A DNA stretch of 64,000 nucleotides, taken from NCBI GenBank assembly GCA_026636295.1, contig CP089463.1, positions 744,001 through 808,000 of the forward strand, written 5' to 3'. How positions within the stretch are numbered: the first letter of the stretch is position 1; every line of letters starts with the position of its first letter. This stretch comes from Medakamo hakoo. Lineage: Eukaryota; Chlorophyta; Trebouxiophyceae; Coccomyxaceae. The notes under the pieces are model-generated. The model ran no database searches and was not told the DNA's origin. It saw only the letters and a list, made by a program, of their open reading frames with translations. Positions 17,145-27,933 of this stretch are shown one piece after another. A program made the position numbers and the translations under genes.

Positions 17145-19651
17145 TCACCCGCCGCGTTTTCCCCGCCCGCCGGCCGGCTTGGCCGCCGCGCCGCCCGCCG
17201 TCGCCGCCGCCGTCCCAAACACGCGGAGGACACCACCAGGTCCAGCAGCAGGCACGGCCCCGGGCGCCGGCCGCTTGCGGGCGGCGGGCGGCGCCGGCTC
17301 GGGCGGGCCGGGCCGCAGCCCCAACTCCGCCCACGCGCCGCCGTCGCCGCCCTCCGCCCCGCCGGGCGGCAGCAGCGCCTCCAGGCGGCGGCGGACGGCC
17401 GCAGCAGCAGACGGAGCCGACCCCAAATCCCGCGGCTCCACGCCCGCAAAGAGGCCGCCGCCGTCCGGTCCGGCCGCGCGCACGTCCGCCCGCCCCGTCC
17501 CGTCCTCCAGTGTCAGGGTGACAGCAAACTCCCACACGCCGCCGGGCCCGCGCACGCACGCGGACGCCGCGTGCGAGGGCTGCGGGTGGACGGCGATGAT
17601 GCGGGCCAGGACGCGCACGCCGCCGGACGCGGCGGGGGAAGGGGCGGCGGCGGCGGCGCCGGCGCGGCCGCGCCCGCTCGTCGCGGCGGGCGGCGGCGCC
17701 CACCCGGCCGCCTGGCGCAGCGTCCCGCGCGGCGCGGCCGCGGCCGGGCCGTTGGCCATCGGCGCTGCCACGAGGCGGGCCGGGTCTGACGGCGCGTGCG
17801 CGGCCGTGTGGCCGGCCGCCGCCCGCGCCGCCGCCCCCGCCTCCAGGTCCTCCACGCACGCCGGCGGCGCCCGCCCCCACATGCTGCCCTCCAGGTACAG
17901 GGCCTGGAGCTGGCCGGCCACGACCGCGCCGGCCAGCTTGTCCAGCCGGATCCAGTCGCCGGGCGAGGGGAGGGGGTGGCGGGGCGCGCCCGGGTTGAGG
18001 AAGTGGACGACGGGGAGGGCGGTGCCCAGGGGCGGGTAGGGCGGGGGCGGCGGCGGCGCGGCCGCGCCGCGGCGGCCGCCGCCGCCCGCGCCGGCCGCGG
18101 CTGGGGGCGGCCCACCACCGCCGCCCGGCGCCGGCAGGGGCCGGTCCGCCAGCCGGCCGTACAAATCCTTGGGCAGGTCAGCCCCTTCCAACAGCGACCA
18201 CGGCTCAAACCGCCCGGCAGCGGACGCGGCGGCCAGGCGGCTGCGGCTTTTCGGGGAGAGGGGCGCGCCGCGCGCGGCCTCGCCCGGCGGCGGCGGCACA
18301 CGCACGCCCAGGGCCGCCGTCCCCGGCGCCCACGGCTTGGCGTCCGTGCCGTCCCACACCCAGAAGACGCCCGCGGCCGCGTCAACGGCCAGCACACGCA
18401 CGGCGGGCAAGTCGGCCGTGTGCGGCGGCGTGCCCAGGGCGAAAGCAGCCCCCAGCCGAGCGATGGGCGTGTCGTGGCGGGCCGCGGGCGCGGGCCGCGG
18501 GCCGGGCGCGATGAACTGCGCCGCCGTCTCGCGGACCATGTCTAGGAGGACGGGCTCGATGTCGTCGTCCCAGGAAAAAGTTTCGTGGGAGAGCTGGGTG
18601 GGTTTTGGAGTGGGTGGGTGGGGTGGGGTGGGTGGGTGGGCATGAGAGGACAGAGGCGGACGGACGTGGGTGGGGGCGAAAAAGCAAAAAAAAGAAGGGG
18701 GGGGCTCTCCGCACGCGCGACGACGCACCTGGTACGGGTCGACCGCGCCCTGGGCCGCGCCGTCAAACAGGACGAACGCAGACGGCGCCACCGGCCAGCC
18801 ACCGCCGCCCGGGCCGAAGCGGGCGACCAGGTTGCGGTTGCCGCCGTCGCCCCAGGTCGAGACCTGACGGGGTGTGGGGTGACGGGGGGGGGGGGATGGG
18901 TGAAGAGGGGGGGGGGGGTGAGGGGGGGGGCAGAGGCGCGGGCGGCGAGGCGCGCACAATGTCGACGCCCTCCTCCCACTCACCCTCGCCCTGTGCAGGC
19001 GGATGATGTCGCCCGCCGGGCGGCGTGGCCGCGGCAGCGCGTTCGCGTCGCGCGCGAAAAAGTTGACGCGGACGGGCGGCCGCCCGGGCGGGGCGCCGGC
19101 GGCGCCCCACGTCGCGTCGGCCAGCAGCATGTGCATGAAGTAGTCTGTGTGTGTGTGTGTGTGTGTTTGCGTGTGTGCGTGTGTGTGCGTGTGTGTGTGA
19201 ACGCGTTTGTGTGCGTGCGGAGAGTGTGAGGTGTTGAGGCCGCCGTGCGGGCGGCAGGCGGGGAGGGATGGCGGGCAGGCGACAGGCCGAGCCTCGGCCC
19301 CGAGCGGCGCGCCGCATGGGGTCTCCTGGCCTGCGTGTGTGTTCCGTGTCTCCCGCGCCCACACAACCCTCCCAGCAAACCCCATCCCACCCATGCCACG
19401 TCCACCAACTCACCCGTCCCGCGCGTCGGCCGGGGTTCCGACGCGCTGACGACGACGGCGTACGTGTGCAGCGCCTCGCCCACCGCCGCGCCGTGGAACA
19501 CATACTCGAGCGGGCAGTAGTCGTACGACGAGGGCGGGGCGCCCTTTTTGCCGTCGTCGGGCTTGGCGGCTGCGGCCTCAGAGCGCGGCCGGCCGGGGGA
19601 GGTCGCTCCCGGCGGGGCGGCGCGGCGACTGGGCGAGGAGACTTGGGCCAT
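17145..19651 (-). CDS. POT1-like telomere single-strand-binding protein
   Basis: Four exons: 19651-19414, 19144-18984, 18863-18729, 18593-17145; 660 residues. The N-terminal OB fold is split over exons 1-3: YVFHGAAVGEALHTYAVVV, then DYFMHMLLAD, VRVNFFARDANALPRPRRPAGDIIRLHRAR, STWGDGGNRNLVARFG and SAFVLFDG. This order (DYF, VNxF, LP, GDIIRLHR, FVLFDG) is the POT1 telomere-binding OB signature. POT1 coats the telomeric G-overhang and controls telomerase access. A second, less conserved part in exon 4 includes GDWIRLDKLAG and, near the C-terminus, VLARIIAVHPQ with EFAVTLTLEDGTG, which resembles a further OB fold. Intron 1 contains a TG/CA microsatellite. The family call rests mainly on OB1. Confidence 0.8.
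19145..19210. repeat. TG/CA microsatellite in POT1 intron 1
   Basis: An imperfect (TG)n run directly at the acceptor side of the intron, so that on the coding strand a CA-repeat abuts the splice acceptor. Several other introns in the window end in similar CA-rich runs. Confidence 0.75.
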
Positions 19652-19767
19652 TGCGTTTTCGCGGAGCGCGCGCTTTGACGTCGCCCCCCCACGACGTGCG
19701 CTGTGGAGAGCGAACAAGTGGGGCGTGCCGCTTCCCACTCTCCGTTTGTCCCACCCCCCTCCACCAA

Positions 19768-19884
19768 ATGCTCAATCCGTCCACAATCAGTGGCGTCCTC
19801 CTCGCCGTCTGCGGCGCCCTCATCCTGCGCGCCCTGTACCACCACCACTGGGCGACGGGCCCCGGCGGCCACTCCGAGCTGTGA
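19768..19884 (+). CDS. 38-residue single-pass membrane microprotein
   Basis: A complete short frame, MLNPSTISGVLLAVCGA then LILRALYHHHWATGPGGHSEL. One hydrophobic segment (about residues 7-24) is followed by a His-rich, polar tail. The size and the ...LYHHH end of the membrane segment recall OST4, the small oligosaccharyltransferase subunit (usually ends ...YHxV), but the match is weak. Its stop is only 46 bp before the TAF8 start codon on the same strand, and the gap is AG-rich followed by a pyrimidine tract. It could be an independent small gene, the first cistron of a dicistronic mRNA, or an upstream reading frame of TAF8. Codon use is like that of neighbouring genes. Confidence 0.5.
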   Translation: MLNPSTISGVLLAVCGALILRALYHHHWATGPGGHSEL

Positions 19885-19930
19885 GAAGAAACAAGGAAAA
19901 CTTTTGCATCTGCTTTTTTTTTCTCCCGTC

Positions 19931-20970
19931 ATGGCCGACGACTACGCCCGGGCCGCGCTACGCGTCGCGGCCTGCCAGCTCGCTGAAGCCGCCGGCTTCA
20001 CGGGGTCGCGGTCATCTGCGGTGGAAGCGCTTGCCGACGTGGCGGTGCGGTATGCAAAGGCCGTTGGCCGCGGCGCGGCCGCTCACGCGGAGCTGGCCGG
20101 CCGGGCGACGGCGCACGCGGCGGACGTGGTGAGTTGATTGGTGGGGTAGATGGGAGGTGGAATACCCTTGGTGCGCCGGGCAGAAGGCTGAGGAGGGCGC
20201 GGCAAGGGCGTGCGTGGCGGCGTTTTCCTGTCCCCCATTGCCGTCACTGCCGCTCCTCCCTCCTCCTCCCATCAATGTTCCAGACCGCTGCCCTGGCCGA
20301 CCTGGGCGTCTCCGTGTCCGACCTGGCCGCCTACGCCGCCGCCGCGCCGGACCTGCCGTTCGCACACGGCACGCTGCCCCGCTTCCCCGTGACGCGGACG
20401 CCGGGCGGGCCCGGCCTGCCGCCGCCGCCGCCGACGTGGGCGGATTTGAAGGAGACGCCGCCGCCGCACATCCCGCCTTTCCTGCCGGCGTTCCCGGACC
20501 GGCATGCGTACGCTGCCACGCCGCTGTTTCCGGGGCATGACACATCGGCGGCCGCGGCAGCCAAAGCGACCGCGGACGCGGCCAAAGCGGGCGAAGCCGC
20601 GTTGGTCGGCCTGGCCCGCCGCGCGGCTGGAGGCACGGCCCAGCCGCCGTCGGTGGCAGCCGCCGTCGCGGCGGCCATCGCTGCGGGCGGCGGCGCCGCG
20701 CCCGACCCGGCAGCAGCGGCGATGGGAGCCGCGGCTTTAGATACGGCTCCCTTCACGGAAGACGTGGTGGCCGCGGGCGCGGCGCGCGCGGTGGCGGGGA
20801 CGGTGCCAGGGGCAGGTGGCAGTGGTGGCGGCGGCGGCGGCGACGACGCCGGGCCCAGCACGCGCGGCGGGCGGCGTTCGGCGCGCACGGCAGCCGACGC
20901 CGCCAATGACCGGGCGGAAGCCCTGCTGGCTGCCGGGTCCGACGCGATGGACTTGGCCGAGGACGGATGA
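19931..20970 (+). CDS. TFIID subunit TAF8
   Basis: Exons 19931-20128 and 20284-20970, 294 residues, phase 0. The N-terminal histone fold (YARAALRVAACQLAEAAGF, AVEALADVAVRYAKAVGRGA, then ALADLGVSVSDLAAYA) is followed by the TAF8 proline-rich block TWADLKETPPPHIPPFLPAFPDRHAYAATP, which is the most diagnostic part of the family. TAF8 pairs with TAF10 inside TFIID. The remaining 150 residues are Ala-rich and end with a short acidic tail (DAMDLAEDG); a basic RGGRRSAR patch could serve as a nuclear import signal. The 155-nt intron splits the histone fold before its last helix. Preceded 46 bp upstream by a membrane microprotein frame. Confidence 0.87.
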
Positions 20971-21059
20971 AAAAAAAAAATGGGTGGGGTGCCACACACA
21001 AAGGGTCTCTCTCCTTGGCGTGGCGCGTGTTTTTTTTGTTTTTTGCCCACCCCCAACGC

Positions 21060-22788
21060 TCACTCCCCCGTCCCCGCCAATGCCGCCGGGTCCAGGCGGG
21101 GCTCCGCCATGGCGGCCGTGCGCCGCAGCTCCAGGTTGAACTGGTCGGCCGTCGGCTTGGCGGCGGCGGCGTCCGGCGGCGTGGGGTCAACCACCGCCTG
21201 GGCCAGGCGTGCGGCCGCGCCCGCCGCCAAGGCGGGGTCGCCAGCCCCGCCGCCCACGCGCACTGCAGCCACGGCCAGCCCGTCCGCCTCACTCACGCCC
21301 ACGCCCCACAAGGCAGCACCGCCGCTGTCCCACGCGACGGCGGTCGGCCGGGCGACGCCGGGCAGAACAACGCCCGGCGGTTCGGCCGGGCGCACCTCCC
21401 CGCCCTCGCCCACGGCCAGCAGGCGGACCTCTTCCACGCCCTCCACCACCGCGGCGAGCGTGCGGCCGTCGGGCGAGGCTGCCAACGTCACCACAGCGGG
21501 TGGTGGCGGGCGGCGCACCGCGTCCGGGCGGGCGCAGTCGTCGACGGGCTCGTCCTCTTCTCCCTCCCCGCCTCCACCCCCTTCCTTCCCGGCCCCTCCT
21601 CCGCCACCGCTGTGTGCGGCGAACGCCCGCGCCGCCGCCGCCCGCCGGGCCGCCAGCCGGGCCGCGATGGCAGCCCGGTCTTTAGCCCGGGCGGCGTCGT
21701 GGGCGGACGCTTGCGGGGTGAGCCAGTGCGTGGCCAAGGCCCTTCCATCACTCGGCGCCCACGTGCGCACGGAGCCGTCCCCCGACGACGTGGCCAGGGC
21801 GACGTTTGAGGGCGGGCGGGCCGCCGGGAGCGGGGAGAGCGGGTGGGAGGCGGAGGGTGGAGGGTTGGGTGGAGGCTCGCCACCGCCGCCACCCCCGCCC
21901 ACGCCCGGCCCACACCACACGACGCCGGTCACAAAGGCGGTGTGCCCCGCACAAAAGGCCAGGGATTCCGGGATGCCGTACCCGGCAGCGTGGGCGGTGG
22001 GGTCGGACGGCAACGCCGACACCCGGACGCGGGCGCCGCCGTCGGCCGACGCCAGCCACCCGCCGGCCGCGCCGTCGGTGGCCGGGGTGGACGGCGGCGG
22101 CGGCAGGGCCGCCAGGCCCGTCAGGATGGTGCAGAAGTGGCCCAGCGCCGCGTGGCCTGGGGGCAGAGGGCTGGGCAACGGCGTCGCCAGCGCTGGCGCG
22201 CCGGGCGGCGGGACGCAGCCCGCGAGGACGTCACCAAACTTGTCGCCCGCCAGGACAAACGTTTTCCCATCCTTCAGGGCCGACGGGTAAAAGGCCAGCG
22301 ACGACACTTTTTTGGGCGCGGAAAAGGCGGAGACGAGGGGCCAGGTGGACGGACCACCATCGCCGCCGCCCGTGACTTCGCGCACGAGCACGGCCTTGTC
22401 GTCGCCGCCGGACGCCAGGTGGGAGCCGGACGGGGAAAAGGCGAGCGCGCGGACGGGGCCTGCGTGCGGGTGCGGGAGGGGCGTGGAGGCGGACGTGCTG
22501 TTGTTTTTCAGGGACAGAGGGCGTCAGGGGTCGTCGTGGATCTGGGGCGCAACACGCGCACACCGCCGCCGCCCCACCGCGCTGCACCCTCCCCGCGTCC
22601 ACGCCGCCTTCCCCCCACACCGGCCGCGCGCCTCACCTCCGGTCCAGGCACGCGACCACGCCGCCCAACGCGACGCCCACCCACCGCCCGCAGGGCGACA
22701 GGGCCAGGACGGGGCGTGGAGGGTCGGGCGCGCCGGAAGGGCCGACCCACTCCTCCGCGGGCGGGGGCGGGCGCGGGCGCTTGGTCAT
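21060..22788 (-). CDS. WDR4/Trm82, non-catalytic subunit of tRNA m7G46 methyltransferase
   Basis: Exons 22788-22637 and 22497-21060, 529 residues, phase 2 junction giving DRSTSAS. A WD40 propeller with the Trm82 order of motifs: ALAFSPSGSHLASGGDDKAVLVRE, PKKVSSLAFYP, FVLAGDKFGDVLAG, ALGHFCTILTGLA, SADGGARVRVSALP, SLAFCAGHTAFVTGVVW, and ATSSGDGSVRTW. The KxGDV and LGH..ML.D-like blades are typical of WDR4/Trm82, which holds METTL1/Trm8 in its active form for m7G at tRNA position 46. A long charged insertion (about residues 330-380) with a Gly/Glu run interrupts one blade. Convergent with TAF8, 89 bp between stops. No Trm8 gene is in this window. Confidence 0.8.
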
Positions 22789-23166
22789 TTGTTCGACGGC
22801 CGGCGGAGACTTGTAGCAGGTTGGAAGGGCCGGCGGCCGCGCGGGGGCTAGGCGAGAGAGCCGTCGGGCGGCCGATGGAAAGAAACACGGACGCGAAACG
22901 AGTGGAACAGCGGCACCCACTGCTCAATTCACTGTTCGCGGGTAGACAGTGGTCGGCTGGTTCTTAGGAGAAGGGAAAGAGGATGAGGCGAGGGCGAGGT
23001 CGGGGTGCGGGCGCCGCCACAAACAGGACTGCGCGTCACAGTCCTTGCCCACCGCGAGCGAGCGAACACAGTTTTGCAAAGCCGAGCGTACGCGCTCTCA
23101 CTCTTCTTCTTTTCGTGTCCCGCGCGACACCGTTTCCCACAACCCACCACACGCTCTCCCACACCA
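22789..23166. promoter_or_regulatory. 378-bp divergent promoter region, WDR4 and p47
   Basis: Contains a hairpin-capable pair AGGACTG...CAGTCCT near 23024-23044 and a pyrimidine-rich stretch just before the p47 start. I see no gene in it. Confidence 0.5.
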
Positions 23167-24685
23167 ATGGCCGACGACATCCCGGCCTCGGCCGTGGCCG
23201 AGTTCCGGGCCATCACCCAGGCGTCCGACGCGGACGCCCGGTCCGCGCTGGTCGCGGCGGGAGGCGACGTGGCTGGCGCGGTGAACGCGTTCTACGCGGG
23301 CGGCGGTGCTGCCGCGGGTGTGTTTCGGTCGTGTGAACGATGAGAAAGGGGATCGGAGCGTGCGCTAGCGGGTGTGATGGGGACGGAAAAGCGGGGGAAC
23401 GCGGTCTGCGCCGGGCCGTTTTGGGCGCTCGTTTTCGATGCCCATGAGCGCGGGCGCGCGCGCACCCCGGCCCGTGGACACCTCTTCGCGAAACCTACGC
23501 CCGCCCGCCGCCTGGGGGACGCCACTCACGCCCGCCCGCCCACGACGCTCACGCTACAGCCGCCGCGCCCGCTCCCGCTCCCGCCCCTGCCGCCCGCCGC
23601 CCGCCCGTCTCCAACAATGCGGGCCCGACCATCCGCTCGCTCGCAGACTTACAAGCTGAAGAGGAGCCGTCGGACGACGACGGCGACAACGAGTACTACG
23701 CCGGCGGCGAGAAGAGCGGCCAGGTGAGGGAGGTGCTTGTGTGGTGCGTGTGTGTGTGCGCGCGCGCGCGCCCTCCTCCCGGCCGCCTGTCTCATCCCAG
23801 CCTTCAACCCCCCCCCCCCTCCTGAAAAAAAACAATACGGACCGCCTCCAGGTCGTCAAGGGCGGCCCCAAACAGACCGACCCGGTCGGCGACGTCTTTG
23901 ACGCGGCCCGCCGCGGCGGCGGTGGCGGGAGTGGTCGCGCCTCCGCCCCTGCCCCCGCCGGCGGCGGCGCCTTCACCGGCGCCGCCCGGACGCTCGCGGG
24001 TGGTGGGTCCGACCCGGCGCCGCCGGCCTACGCGCCGGCCCCCGTCACCATCGCTTTCTACACCAACGGCGTCTTCACCGTCGACGGCGGGCCGCCGCGC
24101 TCCGCGACGGACCCAAACGAAGCCGAATTCCTGGGCGCGCTCATGGCGGGTGAGTGCCCAGGCGAACTGGAGGACGCGGCCGCGGCAGCCGCGGCTGCAG
24201 CGGGCCACGCCGGCCCGCTGCCCCCCGTCCCCGTCAGCCTGGTCCGCCACGGCGGGCCGTACGAAGCGCCGGCCGAGCCGGCGTACAAGGCTTTCACTGG
24301 CACGGCGCGGACGCTGGGCGGTGGCGGTGGCGGTGGTGGTGGGGAGGCGGCCGCGCCCGGACCCGCCCCGACCGCGGCGGCGGCGTCGCGGCCCGCCGCC
24401 ACGCCCGCCGCCGGCGGCTGGCCCGGCCCCGACGAATCCCTGCCCACCACCTCCATCCAGATCCGCTTGGCTGACGGCTTCCGCCTCGTCGCCCGCTTCA
24501 ATTTAAGCCAGACGGTCGGCGACATCCGGGCGTTTATTGCCGCGGCCACGCCGCCCGACGCGGCACGCCCGGCCCACTACACCCTCGCCCGGGCGGGGAT
24601 GCCTCCGCTCGTCCTGACGGACGAGGCGGCGACGATTGAAGCCGCGGGTCTGGCGTCCAGTCTGATCGTGCAGAAGGCGGCTTGA
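23167..24685 (+). CDS. p47/NSFL1C-type UBA-SEP-UBX cofactor of Cdc48
   Basis: Exons 23167-23317, 23560-23723 and 23852-24685, 382 residues. Domain order matches p47: an N-terminal UBA (VAEFRAITQASDADARSALVAAGGDVAGAVNAFYAGG), a linker with TIRSLADLQAEEEPSDDDGDNEYYAGGEKSGQ, the SEP domain (ITIAFYTNGVFTVDGGPPRS... then NEAEFLGALMAGECPGEL), and a C-terminal UBX (TSIQIRLADGFRLVARFNLSQTVGDIRAFI). p47 recruits the Cdc48/p97 ATPase to ubiquitinated proteins and membranes, with roles in Golgi and ER membrane fusion. Two copies of an FTGxARTLxGGG motif flank the SEP domain (near residues 135 and 255), as in plant and animal p47. Both introns are short and the first has GT/CG repeats. Confidence 0.9.
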
Positions 24686-24948
24686 ATGAAGGGGGTGTTG
24701 TCTTTTACGTTTCTTCAACCGGGGATGAGAGAGAGGGAGAGAGACTGAGAGAGAGAGAGAGAAGGTCGAGAAGGCGGGCAGAGTGCAAACGAAACACCGA
24801 CGAGAAAACAGAACTCGCCGCACAACTCTCAGTGGCGCTTTCGTTCACAACCCGTTGTCCAGCTCGCACTGACCTTTAGTCCCTTAAGCTCAGACGCAGG
24901 GGTCGCGGCGCCCCTGAAATCGCGCGTCCACGCGCACGCTGCCGCCCA
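24686..24948. other. Gap with GAGA tract before HIBCH-like gene
   Basis: A purine tract of repeated GA units (about 24726-24765) dominates the 263 bp between the p47 stop and the next start. No gene seen. Confidence 0.5.
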
Positions 24949-26434
24949 ATGCCGGTGTTCGCCAACGATGAGGTCAGCAGAGCGAAGAAAAAAAAACGCG
25001 TCGCCGGCAGGGCTGCCGCTCGAAAATCCCACCCTCACACGCTCACGCGCCTTCCTCACGCACCACAGGTCCTGTTTACCGTGGAGGGCGGCGTCGGCGT
25101 GGCCACACTCAACCGGTAAGTTTGCGTGGTTTTTCTTCTGCGCGCACGCCCAACCTGGCCGCAACCCTCCCACGCTCTCCTTTCATCCATCCATTCCTCT
25201 CCGTCCAAACAGTCCCGCCGCCCTCAACGCGCTCACCACCACCATGGTCGAAGCTCTGGACGCCACGTACCGGGCCTGGGAAGGCGACCCGGCCGTCCGG
25301 GCCATCGTCCTGACGGGCGCGGGCGGCCGGGCCCTGTGCGCGGGCGGGGACGTGAAGGCAGCCGTGTCGGCCGTCAAATCCGGCGACCCGGCGTCCGCCC
25401 GCCGTTTTTTCAGGTCGGAGTACCGCCTGGACTACTTAATCTCGCGTCTAACGCTCCCGCACATCGCCCTGATGGATGGCATCGTCATGGGCGGGGGCGC
25501 CGGCCTGTGCGTGCACGGCGGGTTTAGAGTGGCGACGGAAAGGTGAGATGGATGGGTTGGGGATGGGGGCCGCGAGAGGGGGGCAAAAGCGGACTCGGCC
25601 TTCGTCTCTCACACGCCCTCCCTCCACCCGGCCCAAACTAGAACCGTCTTTGCCATGCCGGAATGCGCGATTGGGCTCTTCCCGGACGTGGGAACCACCC
25701 GTTTCTTGGCGGCGGAGCTGCGCGGCCAAACCGGCACCTGGCTCGGCCTGACGGGCTCCCGTTTAACCGGCGCGGACGCCTGGCACGCCGGCGTGGCGAC
25801 GCACTATGTGGCGTCAGCGGATGTTCCCGAGCTGTTGGTGGCGTTGAGGAACGCGGTCGGAGGCGGGCGCGCCTGGTGGCGGCCGTGGCGCCGGCCGGCC
25901 GCCGACGTTCGGGCTGCGGTCGCGGGTGTGTTGGCCGCTTTTCAGGCTAAAGCGCGCCTGCCGCCGCCGTCGTCTGTGCTGTCGCTGCCCGTCCGCTCTG
26001 CCATGGACGCTGTGTTTGCCAAACCCACCGTCGCCGAGATCCGGGCCGGCCTGGAGCGCCTGGCGGCCGGCGAGGCGGCGGGCGCTCTTGGACCCGTCGG
26101 CGCGTGGGCGGACGACGCGCTGGCCGCCCTCGCCAGGGGCTCGCCCTACTCGCACGCCCTCACCTTGGCGTTGCTGGCCGAAGGCAGGCGCTCCCCACTT
26201 GGCGCCGCTCTCCGCCTGGAGTGGCGGGCGGTCCTGGCGGCGTTGGCGGGGCCGGGCACGGACTTCTGTGTGGGCGTGAGCGCGAGGTTGATTGACAAGG
26301 GGGCCAACGGGGAGCCGCGCTGGGCGGGTGGGGATGTGGGCGCAGCTGTTGCGGCGGCGCTCGCGCCTTTAGAGCCGGGTGACGAGCTGGAGCTGAGCGG
26401 GGGTGGAGCAGGCGGGCAGCGGCCGAGGTTGTGA
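24949..26434 (+). CDS. 3-hydroxyisobutyryl-CoA hydrolase (CHY1/HIBCH family)
   Basis: Exons 24949-24972, 25069-25115, 25213-25542 and 25642-26434, 397 residues. Crotonase fold with HIBCH hallmarks: GVATLNRPAALNAL, the oxyanion motif GRALCAGGDVKA, IALMDGIVMGGGAGL, and FAMPECAIGLFPDVGTTRFL, where the Glu of PEC is the expected catalytic acid. A long C-terminal half containing SLPVRSAMDAVFAKPTVAEI is typical of HIBCH and absent from ordinary enoyl-CoA hydratases. The enzyme removes CoA from 3-hydroxyisobutyryl-CoA in valine breakdown. Exon 1 is only eight codons (MPVFANDE), so there is no obvious mitochondrial leader; plant CHY1 is peroxisomal, but I see no convincing C-terminal peroxisomal signal here (it ends GQRPRL, and RL alone is weak). 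Confidence 0.85.
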
Positions 26435-26699
26435 GGAAAAGGATGGGAGCGAGCGTAGATGATGAACCCCGTGACGACACCCCGCTTGGAAGCAAGGGCG
26501 GCGAAAGAAGAGACGATGGGGACACCGCACCACCGCTGACACTGGTCACGTACACGCTCTCCTCTGTCCAGTCCACGTGCCATGACAAGGAAAGGGGGGA
26601 TGAAACATGGCTCTTTCTGATGGGGGGGAGGGAGCCTTACAGAAAACGAAAGAGAGGGGAGCGCGCGCTGGCCCCCGTCCCCGCCCCGCCCCACCCTCC

Positions 26700-27316
26700 T
26701 CAAATCCCCTGCTGCCCCGCCGCTTTCTTGCTCAGCAGCATCGCCCGGAAGTCGGCCTGGTTGGCGTAGTACCGGGCGGCGGTCACGTCCAGGGGCGAGT
26801 CCAGGTTGGCGTCGCCCAGGAGGGATTGCAGGGACAGGAGGACGGTGCGCACCGAGTACGCGGCCGACCACTTGTCTTGGAGGATGTCCAGGCAGATGGC
26901 GCCCGTGCGGGCGTCGACGTTGGGGTGGAAGCACGGGCAGTCGAACGTGACGGCCGGCGGCTTGAACGGGTAGTCGACCGGGAAGGCGAGGGCCACTCGG
27001 TAGGTGATGCCCTCGTACGCCGTGCCGGCGGGGCCGGCGATCGTCCCCGTCCAGTGGAAGAGCGAGTCGCCGGCCGGGAAGGCGGAGACGCCGGACGCGT
27101 CGGGGGAGGACTGCGTGCGTGTGTGCGTGTGTGTGTGGTGAAAAAAAAACGAAAAAACCGGAACCCTAACCCTTCTCTCTTTGTGGGGGCACGGCGCACC
27201 ATGAGAGCCATGAGCTCGGACTGCAGGCGTTTCGTCGTCGCCGCCGGGTCGGCGCCAGAGATGGAGGCCTTGGCCGCGCCGGGCGCGTCGACGGAGACGT
27301 CGGCGCGGGTGGACAT
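26700..27316 (-). CDS. Ubiquitin-conjugating enzyme UBE2C-type (APC/C E2)
   Basis: Exons 27316-27200 and 27110-26700, 175 residues. Matches UBE2C/UbcH10 (plant UBC19/20): KRLQSELMALM at the start of the UBC fold, GVSAFPAGDSLFHWTGTIAGPAGTAYEG, YPFKPPAVTFDCPCFHPNVD and ICLDILQDKWSAAYSVRTVLLSLQSLLGDANLDSPL. The catalytic Cys is in GAICLDIL, preceded by the HPN motif. UBE2C starts ubiquitin chains on APC/C substrates during mitosis. The N-terminal extension of about 28 residues is Ala/Ser-rich, as in UBE2C, but I do not see a clear destruction box. Convergent with the HIBCH-like gene. Identity is firm from the SLLGDANLDSPL and DILQDKWS segments. Confidence 0.88.
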
Positions 27317-27933
27317 GGGCGTGTGCGGGCGGTGTTTTGCCTCTGCTGCCTGTTGTTTGAGGGCCGGGGCGTGAAGGAGAGAGAGAGGGGCGGTGAGGGA
27401 GGGGGATGGGCTGGGCCCGGCCTGCCGGCCGCGCGGCAGGGGCGCGCATTCGGCGGACTGCCTTGCGCCAGCGCCAGCGCCGGGGCTGGGACGACTCCGC
27501 CGGATTCCTCGCGCTCTCGACAACGAGCACTGTGCTCAGACATGTCGTAGACAAGGCGGGCGGGCGTTGGAGGGGCGTTGGGTGGCCGCGCCAGCGGCGG
27601 CTCAATCTGGCCGCGGCTGTTTGGCGGGCGCGGCGGCGCGGCAAAAAATAGCGGGCCGGCGCGTACGTGCGGGACCCAGGTTTTGCTCCTCCCGAGGGCG
27701 CGCGGACCCGGGCTTTGTAGCCGTGGTGGCAGACAAGGGCAGAGATGGGCGGGACGGCCGCATTTCGACGCCTACTCTCGCACCTGGTCGCGCGCGTGGT
27801 TTTGCGTTCGCGTCTCTGTGCAGCGGGCCGTTCAGCGGCCGGCTCAACCTGCACGAACTCTCCAGCGGGCAGGAAAAACACACAGGCGGACGCCAAACGC
27901 TCTCTCTACAAAACCACCCCTTCCCCCCTCTCT
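27317..27933. promoter_or_regulatory. 617-bp upstream region of the UBE2C-like gene
   Basis: The largest clearly promoter-like gap (UBE2C reads left from 27316; elongin C ends at 27934). TTTGGCGGG at 27620-27628 resembles an E2F/DP site, which would suit a cell-cycle gene, but one such match in GC-rich DNA is weak. No gene or structured RNA recognised. Confidence 0.35.

Noticed and set aside
24726-24765. GAGA tract as a regulatory element
   Set aside because: Similar GA or CT tracts occur at several gene boundaries and look like simple sequence; no dyad or spacing supports a specific site.
26450-26560. ATGATGA and CTGA about 77 nt apart downstream of the HIBCH-like gene, as a fourth C/D snoRNA
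   Set aside because: No stem directly flanks the boxes (a possible one is displaced by 14 nt) and no guide matches an rRNA segment I recognise.
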